Source of the DNA: Sphingomonas paucimobilis
Lineage (GTDB): Bacteria > Pseudomonadota > Alphaproteobacteria > Sphingomonadales > Sphingomonadaceae
Assembly (NCBI GenBank): GCA_945860425.1
Contig: CAMAQU010000125.1
Span: forward strand, 1 to 5,454
Direction: 5' to 3'
Length of the DNA: 5,454 bases
Shown: one piece after another, positions 1 to 5,454 of the stretch
How positions within the stretch are numbered: the first letter of the stretch is position 1
Layout: every line of letters begins with the position of its first letter
Position numbers and translations under genes: made by a program
Notes under the pieces: generated by a model
The model's input: only the letters and a program-made list of their open reading frames with translations
The model's database searches: none
Told to the model about the DNA's origin: nothing

Positions 1-53
1 ATGGGCGGATCCGCAAGGCCATTAAGGCTGCGGCCTCAGGAACGGAGCGCTGA
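1..53 (+). CDS. C-terminal end of (2Fe-2S)-binding subunit of a molybdenum hydroxylase (partial, 5' end outside window)
   Basis: The frame starting at base 3 reads GRIRKAIKAAASGTER and then TGA at 51-53. In small (2Fe-2S) subunits of xanthine dehydrogenase/isoquinoline 1-oxidoreductase type enzymes, the last Cys-bearing motif (C-G-T-Y/H) is followed by exactly this kind of short basic helix (RIRKAI). The two leading bases 'at' fit the end of a Tyr, His, Asn or Asp codon, as expected. The subunit would pass electrons from the Mo site through two (2Fe-2S) clusters. The stop lies three bases before the start of the Mo-binding subunit, so the two are almost certainly co-translated. Only 16 codons are visible; the identification rests on this tail plus the neighbour. 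Confidence 0.8.
   Translation, partial: GRIRKAIKAAASGTER
44..47 (+). promoter_or_regulatory. Ribosome binding site of the Mo-binding subunit
   Basis: GGAG at 44-47 sits nine bases before the ATG at 57, inside the last codons of the upstream (2Fe-2S) subunit. It supports ATG 57 as the true start and fits translational coupling of the two subunits. Confidence 0.6.
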
Positions 54-56
54 GCG

Positions 57-2270
57 ATGAATAAATGGTCAAGGCGCGGCTTCATTGGCGCAGGTGTGCT
101 CACGGGCGGAGCGCTCATCATCGGGGTCGCTGTGCGGCCCGGCAACCCGGTGGAGAAGTTGCGCGGGAAGGTCGCGACGGGGGACGGGGAACAGTTGGTC
201 AATGCCTGGGTGAAAATTGACCAGAATAATATGGTCACCGCAATCGTGCCGCATTGTGAAATGGGGCAAGGCGCGCACACCGCATTGGCACAAATGCTGG
301 CCGATGAACTGGATGCCGATTGGGAGAAAGTCTCCGTCATGCAGGCTCCAGCGGACGGATCTTATGTCGTTCCCGATGCGGCGCGGGAATTTGTGGCCGC
401 TTGGTCGATCGACGCGCCAAGGTGGCTTGAGCCGACGTATAGCGGGCTGTTCACGCAAATCTCAAAATTGGGCGATGTGTTGGTGACGGGCGGCAGCGCT
501 TCGGTGCGGACGACGGGCCAGCATAATATGAGGATCGCAGGCGCTGCGGCGCGGCAGATGCTGATTGCAGCGGCCGCTAAGCGCTGGGCGGTCCCTGCAA
601 GCGAGATTGTGGCTGAGAATTCGACCCTGCGGCACACAGGCTCAAATAAGCAGGGCACTTATGGCGAATTCGCGGAAGCCGCCGGGCGCGAGCCGATGCC
701 GCAAACGCCACCGCTTAAGGATGTTTCGCAGTTCAAGCTGATGGGTAAAGGGCTTCAACGGCTCGATATTCCCGCCAAGGTCAATGGCAGCGCCCATTTT
801 GGTATCGATGCACAAATTCCCGGGCAGCAGCTGAAATATGTCGCAGTTAAGGCCCCGCCCGTGCCGGGAGCTAAGGTAGAGGCCCTGAATTCGGCCGCGG
901 CAAAAGATATGCCGGGCGTGCGCAAAATCCTCAATATGGGCGATTTTGTGGCCGTTGTTGCAGACGGCTATTGGCAAGCTCAACAGGCACTCAACATGAT
1001 CGAGCCGCGCTATTCGCGCACCGAGGGGGATAAGGTCGACAGTGCGACGCTTTCGGCAAGGTTTGCCAAAGCGCTCGATGCGGCGGGCAATTCAGGCGGC
1101 ACATCGCTGGCCGATGAAGGGGATGTCGCTGAGGCGTTCGCCAAAGCTTCGAAAAAGGTGAATGCCGAGTATAAAGTTCCGTTCGTGGCACATGCCGCGA
1201 TGGAGCCGATCAACTGCACGGCTTGGGTGCATGACGGAAAATGTGAGGTTTGGACGAGCACGCAAGTCCCGCTGATGGCCCGATCCGCCGTGGCCAAGGC
1301 GCTGGACATGAGTGCCGACGATGTGACGGTCAATCAGCTTTACCTTGGTGGGGCCTTTGGGCGGAGGCTTGAGTCTGATTATCCCGTCCAAGCTGCGCGG
1401 GTCGCAAAAGAGGCGGGTTATCCGATCAAGATGATCTGGTCGCGCGAGGAAGACACGCGGCAAGATTTTTATCGTCCAGCCGATACCAGCCGTTTTTCGG
1501 CCGGACTGGATGGCAAAGGCAGCCCGGTTAGCTGGAACAATGCGTTTACCCAATTGAACGGTCCAGATGGGTCGTGGGATGTCGCCCATTATGACATTCC
1601 CAATCGCTCCATTCGCCATGCAGAGGCGGATATGCATTTGCGCTTTGGCAGCTTGCGGGCGGTGGATCATAGCCAGCAGGGCTTTTTTGTTGAGAGCTTT
1701 ATCGATGAATTGGCCCATGCCGCAGGGCAGGACCCCTTTGACTATCGCCGCAAGCTTCTGGGCAAATCGCCCCGGCACAAGGCGGTGCTGGAGAAGGTCG
1801 CTAAAATGGCAGGATGGGGTTCGGCCCTTCCGCCTGGATCAGGCCGTGGCATCGCCTTGGTGAAGTCATTCGGAACGATTGCCGCTGAAGTCGCCGAAGT
1901 GAAGATGCAGGATGGCCGCCCAAGGGTCGTGAAGGTCTGGTGCTGCGCTGATGCGGGCTATGTCATGAATCCCGATGGGTTTGCCGCGCAAATGGAAGGC
2001 GGCATCATCTATGGCCTGACCACCGCCCTTTACAGCGGGATCACCCTGAAAGACGGCGGGGTCGAGCAAAGTAATTTTCACGACTATATGATGGTGCGGA
2101 TGGACGAAGCGCCAGAAATTGCGGTCGAGTTCATCAATGCCGACGGCAAAGTTCTGGGTGGTGCGGGGGAGCCGGGGCTGCCGCCGCTTGCGCCTGCCGT
2201 TACGAATGCCATCTTTGCCGCGACTGGAAAGCGCATCCGCGAACTGCCCATAGCGCAACACTTTACCTAA
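57..2270 (+). CDS. Tat-exported molybdopterin-binding subunit of Ior-type molybdenum hydroxylase (xanthine dehydrogenase family)
   Basis: 737 residues, the usual length for the large subunit of two-subunit IorAB-like enzymes. They hydroxylate N-heterocycles or oxidise aldehydes with water as oxygen donor, and are known to lack a FAD subunit and to pass electrons via the (2Fe-2S) subunit to a respiratory acceptor. The N-terminus has a twin-arginine motif, SRRGFIG (residues 5-11), followed by a hydrophobic stretch, so the complex is probably carried to the periplasm folded and cofactor-loaded. Visible family motifs: EMGQGAHT (68-75, cofactor binding), an a/b hammerhead-like segment from about 230 to 320 (GKGLQRLDIPAKVNG onward), HAAMEP (379-384), GGAFGRR (431-437, Mo-cofactor loop), and GAGEPG with Glu705 as the expected catalytic base. 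No disruption is seen. The ATG at 57 is backed by GGAG nine bases upstream and by the position of the Tat signal. The substrate is not deducible; the closest named relative is IorB, but aldehyde dehydrogenases of the same architecture exist. Confidence 0.95.
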   Translation: MNKWSRRGFIGAGVLTGGALIIGVAVRPGNPVEKLRGKVATGDGEQLVNAWVKIDQNNMVTAIVPHCEMGQGAHTALAQMLADELDADWEKVSVMQAPADGSYVVPDAAREFVAAWSIDAPRWLEPTYSGLFTQISKLGDVLVTGGSASVRTTGQHNMRIAGAAARQMLIAAAAKRWAVPASEIVAENSTLRHTGSNKQGTYGEFAEAAGREPMPQTPPLKDVSQFKLMGKGLQRLDIPAKVNGSAHFGIDAQIPGQQLKYVAVKAPPVPGAKVEALNSAAAKDMPGVRKILNMGDFVAVVADGYWQAQQALNMIEPRYSRTEGDKVDSATLSARFAKALDAAGNSGGTSLADEGDVAEAFAKASKKVNAEYKVPFVAHAAMEPINCTAWVHDGKCEVWTSTQVPLMARSAVAKALDMSADDVTVNQLYLGGAFGRRLESDYPVQAARVAKEAGYPIKMIWSREEDTRQDFYRPADTSRFSAGLDGKGSPVSWNNAFTQLNGPDGSWDVAHYDIPNRSIRHAEADMHLRFGSLRAVDHSQQGFFVESFIDELAHAAGQDPFDYRRKLLGKSPRHKAVLEKVAKMAGWGSALPPGSGRGIALVKSFGTIAAEVAEVKMQDGRPRVVKVWCCADAGYVMNPDGFAAQMEGGIIYGLTTALYSGITLKDGGVEQSNFHDYMMVRMDEAPEIAVEFINADGKVLGGAGEPGLPPLAPAVTNAIFAATGKRIRELPIAQHFT

Positions 2271-2281
2271 GCATTTCGGTG

Positions 2282-2317
2282 ATGGATCGCATTTTGCCTA
2301 CCGGATCCAGCGAATGA
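2282..2317 (+). other. Possible 11-codon micro-ORF coupled to the nucleotidyltransferase start
   Basis: Between the hydroxylase stop and the next gene, ATG 2282 opens a reading frame MDRILPTGSSE whose TGA (2315-2317) overlaps the next start as ATGA at 2314-2317. The nucleotidyltransferase itself has no clear SD just upstream, so re-initiation after a short coupled ORF is possible. The only SD-like element for the micro-ORF is a weak GGTG immediately before its ATG. It may well be chance. Confidence 0.15.
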
Positions 2318-2886
2318 GCGGTCTTGCCGTCGCGATATTGGCGGCGGGGCGATCTGCTCGATTTGGTGTTGAGGATAAGCTCACGGCAGAGTTCCGGGGC
2401 ATGCCGCTTGGGCTGCATACGGCACAAGCGCTTCTCGATCTGGACTTCGCACACCGATGGATGATTGTGCGCAGGCATGACCACCCATGCGCATCTGGAT
2501 GGAGATTGGCGGGGTTTGAATTGGTGGTCAACGCAGATGCTGATGCGGGCATGGGCGCGTCCATACGCATTGCCGCCGAGCGCGCCGAACAGGCCGCAGC
2601 CGATGGCCTGATGATCTGCCTTGCCGATATGCCCTTGGTAGCGACGGATCATTTTGAGGCGCTTTTGCGGGCGTGGAACCAAAATGGGGGGATTGTGGCG
2701 TCCCAAGATGGCGCGCTCGTCTCACCGCCCGCGATTTTTGCGCGGGAGCATTATCCAACCATCGCCGGGCTTACAGGGGATCGGGGGGGCAAGATGCTGC
2801 TAAAGGATGCACTCTGCGTCCCCAGCCTTCCCGGCGCACTTGTGGATGTGGACGATCTAGAGACGCTGGAGCGCCTTTCCAGTTAA
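2314..2886 (+). CDS. mocA: MocA-like molybdenum cofactor cytidylyltransferase (MobA-like NTP transferase)
   Basis: 190 residues, a single NTP-transferase domain of family-typical length. It probably transfers CMP from CTP to Mo-molybdopterin, forming the molybdopterin cytosine dinucleotide (MCD) that xanthine-dehydrogenase-family hydroxylases such as IorAB require; this acts in the cytoplasm before Tat export. Motifs: the nucleotide-binding loop LAAGRSARFG (9-18) followed by DK (21-22); GMGASI (79-84); the metal-binding LADMP (103-107, Asp105); SPPAIF (137-142); GDRGGK (155-160); and the closing DVDD (178-181). The AAG in the loop resembles CTP-type MocA rather than the LAGG of GTP-type MobA, as I recall the family. 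It lies 43 bases after the hydroxylase large subunit on the same strand, so it is very likely in the operon. ATG 2314 places the motif at the normal N-terminal distance, although no strong SD is seen. The exact nucleotide specificity is inferred from context. Confidence 0.85.
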   Translation: MSGLAVAILAAGRSARFGVEDKLTAEFRGMPLGLHTAQALLDLDFAHRWMIVRRHDHPCASGWRLAGFELVVNADADAGMGASIRIAAERAEQAAADGLMICLADMPLVATDHFEALLRAWNQNGGIVASQDGALVSPPAIFAREHYPTIAGLTGDRGGKMLLKDALCVPSLPGALVDVDDLETLERLSS

Positions 2887-2908
2887 CGGATAATAGGCCC
2901 TAGAGATT

Positions 2909-2912
2909 AGGA
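2909..2912 (+). promoter_or_regulatory. SD-like AGGA before GTG 2920
   Basis: AGGA at 2909-2912 has a seven-base spacer to the GTG at 2920. It is the only well-placed SD among the possible starts of the transporter gene and argues for the long form. It competes with the repeat evidence at 2974-3038, which favours a downstream start. Confidence 0.35.
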
Positions 2913-2919
2913 TCTGGCA

Positions 2920-4368
2920 GTGTCTTCAAAGCGCACATGGCGGGCGAAGCTGTCATTTTCCGCGCATACGGAGAATTGCATCACACCTTGTCACCAGACG
3001 GGAAATTCGCCAACTTGTCACGTGGTTGAAATTGCATCCCAAACTGAGCGCGGCGCTCCACCCTCTTTGCGCGCGCCGATGTCGCGGCGATCTATGGTTG
3101 TCGCGGGTCTTTCTACAGTCGTGGAATGGTATGATTTCACACTTTACCTCTATTTTTCGACGGTCTTGGGCCGGGTGTTCTTCGGCACGGGTCCACAGTC
3201 CATGACGGAAATCCTAGGCGGCTTTGCGATCGCTTACCTAATGCGGCCCATCGGCGCGCTTGTTTTTGGCCATTTTGGGGATCGAATGGGTCGGCGCTTA
3301 ACGATGCTCGGCTCGATGGCTTTGATGACCATTGCAATGCTCGCAACCGCAATGCTGCCGACTTATGCTCAGATCGGCCCCCTTGCCGGCGTGATGTTGA
3401 TCGGGCTGCGCTGCTTAATGTCGTTTTCGGTTGGCGGCGAATATACCGGTGTCGTCGCTTATTTGATGGAAGGTGCCAAGGACAGACGGCGTGGCTTGAT
3501 CACTAGCTTCGCATCGGCGGCCAGCGAGATTGGCGCGCTGCTGGCGGCTGGCGCCGCGGCGTTGACCGTTTGGGCTGTGCCGGAAGAGTCTCTTATGTCC
3601 TGGGCGTGGCGCATGCCTTTCCTGTTTGGTGCATTGCTCGCGGGCTTGGTGTTAATCACCCGCGCAACGCTTGAAGAAACGCCTGAGTTCTTGCGGCAGC
3701 AAGATGCCGGAACGGTGCCCAAACAACCGATCCGGCAGACACTAAAGTGGCACCGAGGCGCTATTGCACGCGGCTTTGCGATTTCTGCTCTGGGTTCAAT
3801 CACCTATTATGTCGGCATCACTTATCTGCCGGCGTTCCTTGATGCCACTGGCACTATGTCAGAGACGCGGGCGCTTTCGATCTCGATCCTTGCCGCGCTG
3901 ACAGTTGTCCTCGTAACGCCTTTCATAGGACTTGCGTCCGACCATTTTGGTCGCCGGCCGATCTTGCTGCTGCTGGCCCTCGTCGCCATTTTTCTGCCAA
4001 CGGCTATGTTCGCGGTCATGGCGGATGGTGGCGCTGCGACTTGGGTTGCTGCAATTGTTATGGCGGCACTCGGCGGAGCAGTAAGCGCAGTCGGCGCAGT
4101 CACAACTGCCGAGCAATTCCCCGGTGAGGGGAGGCTGAGTGGCCTTGCATTAGGCGCGACAACTGCAACCGCCATATTCGGCGGCCTTACGCCTTTGGTT
4201 GCCCATCTATTGATCAGGAGCACGGAATGGCCTGCGGCACCCGGCGCAATGATAGCCTGTGTCGCCTTATGTGTGATTATGGTTTTGTGGCGGATGCCTG
4301 AGACGGCACCTGGACGCGCGATGGTGGGTGCAATTGGAGCACCCGGTCGCCAGAGTACAGGGGCGTGA
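2920..4368 (+). CDS. MFS transporter, metabolite:H+ symporter (MHS) family; start uncertain
   Basis: An inner-membrane proton symporter of the ProP/KgtP/ShiA type, which take up organic acids, betaines or similar small solutes. Numbering from GTG 2920 (482 residues): EWYDF in helix 1 (69-73), an MHS hallmark; the MFS motif A GHFGDRMGRR between helices 2 and 3 (117-126); GGEYTG with a downstream Glu184 in helices 4-5 (172-184); RRRG (189-192); LEETPEF after helix 6 (251-257); and the second motif A, ASDHFGRRP (339-347), between helices 8 and 9. About twelve hydrophobic segments run from 59 to 457. The 58 residues before helix 1 are longer than is usual. Starting at GTG 3022 (448 aa) or ATG 3079 (429 aa) gives family-like lengths, but neither has an SD, while GTG 2920 does (AGGA, spacer 7). 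The gene begins 33 bases after the nucleotidyltransferase, so it could be the last gene of the hydroxylase operon or have its own promoter. The substrate is unknown; uptake of a compound related to the hydroxylase pathway is only a guess. Confidence 0.9.
   Translation: MSSKRTWRAKLSFSAHTENCITPCHQTGNSPTCHVVEIASQTERGAPPSLRAPMSRRSMVVAGLSTVVEWYDFTLYLYFSTVLGRVFFGTGPQSMTEILGGFAIAYLMRPIGALVFGHFGDRMGRRLTMLGSMALMTIAMLATAMLPTYAQIGPLAGVMLIGLRCLMSFSVGGEYTGVVAYLMEGAKDRRRGLITSFASAASEIGALLAAGAAALTVWAVPEESLMSWAWRMPFLFGALLAGLVLITRATLEETPEFLRQQDAGTVPKQPIRQTLKWHRGAIARGFAISALGSITYYVGITYLPAFLDATGTMSETRALSISILAALTVVLVTPFIGLASDHFGRRPILLLLALVAIFLPTAMFAVMADGGAATWVAAIVMAALGGAVSAVGAVTTAEQFPGEGRLSGLALGATTATAIFGGLTPLVAHLLIRSTEWPAAPGAMIACVALCVIMVLWRMPETAPGRAMVGAIGAPGRQSTGA
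2974..3038. repeat. Two interleaved direct repeats in A-B-B-A order
   Basis: Word A, AATTGCATC, occurs at 2974-2982 and 3030-3038. Word B, CTTGTCAC, occurs at 2987-2994 and 3014-3021. All four are in the same orientation. The B copies are 27 bases apart and in the same codon phase, but the A copies are 56 apart and in different phases, so a repeated peptide does not explain them. A further TGTCA core lies at 2951-2955. They could be paired operator half-sites ahead of the transporter gene; no convincing -35/-10 pair was found nearby. Confidence 0.45.
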
Positions 4369-4376
4369 AGGGCCCC
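4360..4376 (+). terminator. Weak GC hairpin at the transporter stop codon
   Basis: GGGGC (4360-4364) and GCCCC (4372-4376) can pair around a seven-base loop that overlaps the TGA stop (4366-4368). There is no T-run after it, so an intrinsic terminator is doubtful. The 122-base spacer up to 4490 separates convergent genes and holds no other structure I would call. Confidence 0.2.
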
Positions 4377-4490
4377 GGAAAACCAAATTTAGAACGCGCG
4401 ACCTAAGCAGTGTTTGTCCCAGTAGGCGCAGGCCCAGCGATTCTAAATCATGCTTCTAAGGCGAACGAACATCCTCTCCGTCATCGGGTA

Positions 4491-5111
4491 TCATATCGTC
4501 GTCGGCGGTCGCGGTAGGCTGAGCTTAAAGATAATTCCGAACGCTCGAACGACCAAGGCTGCGGCAGCGCCTAATAAAAGGGCCTCTTGGTCAAATGCAC
4601 CCGCTTCACGTGCTCCCCAGACCACAGATGCGCCGATGATTGCCGCAGTTGCGTACACATCTTCTCGCAACAACATGGGGCTTTCATTGCACACGACGTC
4701 TCTAATCAGACCTCCGGCCGTGGCGGTCATCGCCCCCATAAAGACGCAAACGAGAAAGCTGCCATCGATCTCATAAGCTTTTGAAGCACCGACCGCTGCA
4801 AATAATGCGAGGCCAGCTGCGTCAAGCCACACAAGTATCTGTAACCGGCTCCAAAACCGTGCAAAGAAAAAGGCTGCCAGTCCCGCTGATAAGGCCAGTA
4901 TGAGGCTCGCTTGATCGGTTAGCCAGAAAACGGGCACACCCAGCAAAAGATCGCGCAAGGTGCCTCCGCCAACGGCGGGAAATAGGGATATGACCATGAC
5001 CCCAAGCAGATCCATGCGATGGCGAACCGCCAACATGCCGCCGCTCAGCGCGAATACGAAAACGCCCAGCCTATCAATAAACTCAATTAAGTCTTTTGCT
5101 TCTATCAACAT
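4491..5111 (-). CDS. TRIC/UPF0126 family membrane protein (YicG/YadS-like, trimeric intracellular cation channel family)
   Basis: 206 residues from ATG at 5111, matching the roughly 200-residue family. Bacterial TRIC proteins are small inner-membrane proteins with two repeats of a three-helix unit; structures of homologues show trimers with a cation (K+) pore, while the physiological role in most bacteria is unclear. Repeat 1 shows SGGMLAVRHRMDLLGV (23-38) and the glycine-rich GGGTLRD (48-54), then FW (62-63). Repeat 2 shows LDAAGLALFAAVGASKA (96-112) and TAGGLIRDVVCNESPMLL (131-148). Both Gly-rich motifs mark the kinked pore helices. The frame also opens at a TTG (5153, 14 residues more), but the added residues are not membrane-like or family-like, so ATG 5111 is preferred; no clear SD is present for either. 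It is convergent with the transporter gene and divergent from the edge ORF, so probably a single-gene transcript unrelated to the hydroxylase operon. Confidence 0.9.
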   Translation of the reverse strand: MLIEAKDLIEFIDRLGVFVFALSGGMLAVRHRMDLLGVMVISLFPAVGGGTLRDLLLGVPVFWLTDQASLILALSAGLAAFFFARFWSRLQILVWLDAAGLALFAAVGASKAYEIDGSFLVCVFMGAMTATAGGLIRDVVCNESPMLLREDVYATAAIIGASVVWGAREAGAFDQEALLLGAAAALVVRAFGIIFKLSLPRPPTTI

Positions 5112-5147
5112 AGGCCAATATTCACTGTGCCGCCCATTCACGAGCGC

Positions 5148-5215
5148 TGTCAAAACGAATGTGCCAACCGGCTATGATGGGGTTAGCCCTACGACAAATG
5201 TTGTCAAACCAAATG
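5148..5215. repeat. Imperfect 14-base direct repeat (12/14) in the divergent region
   Basis: TGTCAAAACGAATG (5148-5161) and TGTCAAACCAAATG (5202-5215) match at 12 of 14 positions and start 54 bases apart. Read on the minus strand, each contains TTGACA, the -35 consensus, but neither is followed at 16-18 bases by a good -10. They lie upstream of the minus-strand TRIC gene and around the possible starts of the + strand edge ORF. They could be regulator binding sites or a small local duplication. Confidence 0.45.
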
Positions 5216-5454
5216 CGCGCGTTGTTTCTTGCGGCTGGTGCTGATTTTCTGAAAGGGCAGCAAATTGGAGTATTCGATAATGCCGGTTTAGCTTTCGGCA
5301 AATGCATTGGTGAAATTGTTTTCGACCTTCTCGGGTGTAGCAATGCTGACTGTGCACGCTATGAGGTTCGAAGCTTCAAACCAGACAGATCAGGCATATC
5401 AATGGCGCGTAAACATTCGAAACACGATCCCTATGGCGACCTGGACCGGGAAGA
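5159..5454 (+). CDS. Unrecognised open reading frame running off the right edge (3' end outside window)
   Basis: An open frame extends from a TAG at 5111-5113 to the window end without a stop. ATG codons lie at 5159, 5174, 5177 and 5198, none with a convincing SD, so the start is open; from 5159 at least 98 codons are visible. Reading from ATG 5198, the peptide begins MLSNQMRALFLAAGADFLKG, continues with a mildly hydrophobic, Gly-containing stretch including GLAFGKCIGEIVFDLLG, has two cysteines five residues apart (CSNADC), and ends in a charged, His/Lys/Asp-rich segment (ARKHSKHDPYGDLDRE). I do not recognise the family and see no diagnostic catalytic motif. It would be divergent from the TRIC gene. 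Shorter frames on the opposite strand overlap it, but none looks more protein-like. It could be a genuine small protein, the start of a longer one, or a chance frame. Confidence 0.4.
   Translation, partial: MCQPAMMGLALRQMLSNQMRALFLAAGADFLKGQQIGVFDNAGLAFGKCIGEIVFDLLGCSNADCARYEVRSFKPDRSGISMARKHSKHDPYGDLDRE
5193..5205. repeat. Short inverted repeat GACAA-ATG-TTGTC
   Basis: Perfect 5-base arms (5193-5197 and 5201-5205) flank a 3-base centre that is itself the candidate ATG 5198 of the edge ORF. The right arm overlaps the second copy of the 14-base direct repeat. Such a site could bind a dimeric regulator, but arms this short can arise by chance. Confidence 0.25.

Noticed and set aside
1092..1778. 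228-residue minus-strand open frame inside the hydroxylase gene
   Set aside because: It lies wholly antisense to a gene with clear family motifs along its length, and its translation shows no recognisable domain. Long antisense frames are expected in codon-biased GC-rich genes.
2974..2994. Cytochrome c-type heme motif (CxxCH) in the transporter N-terminal extension
   Set aside because: The spacing is C-x3-C-H (Cys20, Cys24, His25), not CxxCH, and the segment would be cytoplasmic or untranslated.
3822..4223. 133-residue minus-strand open frame inside the transporter gene
   Set aside because: Antisense to helices 7-12 of the MHS transporter; its Ala/Thr/Arg-rich composition is what the complement of membrane-helix codons gives.
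4369..4490. Possible bidirectional terminator between the convergent transporter and TRIC genes
   Set aside because: Only a bulged pairing (CCTA with TAGG, plus GCG with CGC, around 4396-4432) and the stop-codon hairpin were found, and no adjacent T-run on either strand.
5148..5153. TTGACA on the minus strand as a -35 box of a TRIC promoter
   Set aside because: At 16-18 bases downstream the sequence is GC-rich (around GCACAG) and does not resemble a -10 box; the same holds for the other copy at 5202-5207.
5173..5178. TATGAT as a -10 box for the edge ORF
   Set aside because: The hexamer is good, but the only partial -35 (CTGTCA at 5147-5152) is 20 bases away, too far for a standard promoter, so no promoter is called.
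5122..5343. 73-residue minus-strand open frame upstream of the TRIC gene
   Set aside because: It overlaps the start region of TRIC and the edge ORF, has low-quality composition rich in Arg, Pro and Ala, and has no recognisable motif. The + strand frame is longer and still open.

Overview
The window looks like a chromosomal stretch from an alphaproteobacterium, most likely a sphingomonad-type organism. This rests on moderately GC-rich coding sequence, the style of the periplasmic Ior-type molybdenum hydroxylase, and weak or absent Shine-Dalgarno (SD) sites at several starts. It is an inference from protein character only; no marker gene is present.

Region 1 (1-2886) is a molybdenum hydroxylase operon read on the + strand. 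It opens with the last 16 codons of a small (2Fe-2S) electron-transfer subunit. Three bases later comes the large Tat-exported molybdopterin-binding subunit (57-2270, isoquinoline 1-oxidoreductase beta/xanthine dehydrogenase superfamily). After a 43-base gap follows a MocA-type nucleotidyltransferase (2314-2886), which probably attaches CMP to molybdopterin to make the MCD cofactor used by this enzyme class. Catalytic subunit, electron-transfer subunit and a dedicated cofactor-maturation enzyme therefore sit together. The substrate (N-heterocycle, aldehyde or other) cannot be read from the sequence.

Region 2 (2887-4368) holds a 12-helix MFS transporter of the metabolite:H+ symporter (MHS) type, same strand. 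Its start is uncertain: a GTG at 2920 has a good SD, but the stretch 2974-3038 carries two different words, each repeated, in an A-B-B-A order. That pattern looks more like regulatory DNA and favours a start further downstream (GTG 3022 or ATG 3079). The transporter could serve the hydroxylase pathway, but this is only suggested by position.

Region 3 (4369-5111) has a 122-base convergent spacer with no clear gene or strong terminator, then a minus-strand TRIC/UPF0126 (YicG/YadS-type) membrane protein.

Region 4 (5112-5454) is the divergent side of the TRIC gene. It contains a 12/14 direct repeat, a small inverted repeat, and the beginning of an unrecognised + strand open reading frame that runs off the right edge. 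No RNA gene, CRISPR array, insertion sequence or phage element was seen. The best leads for something undescribed are the ABBA repeat upstream of the transporter, the unidentified edge ORF with its repeated upstream sequence, and the unassigned substrate of the hydroxylase.
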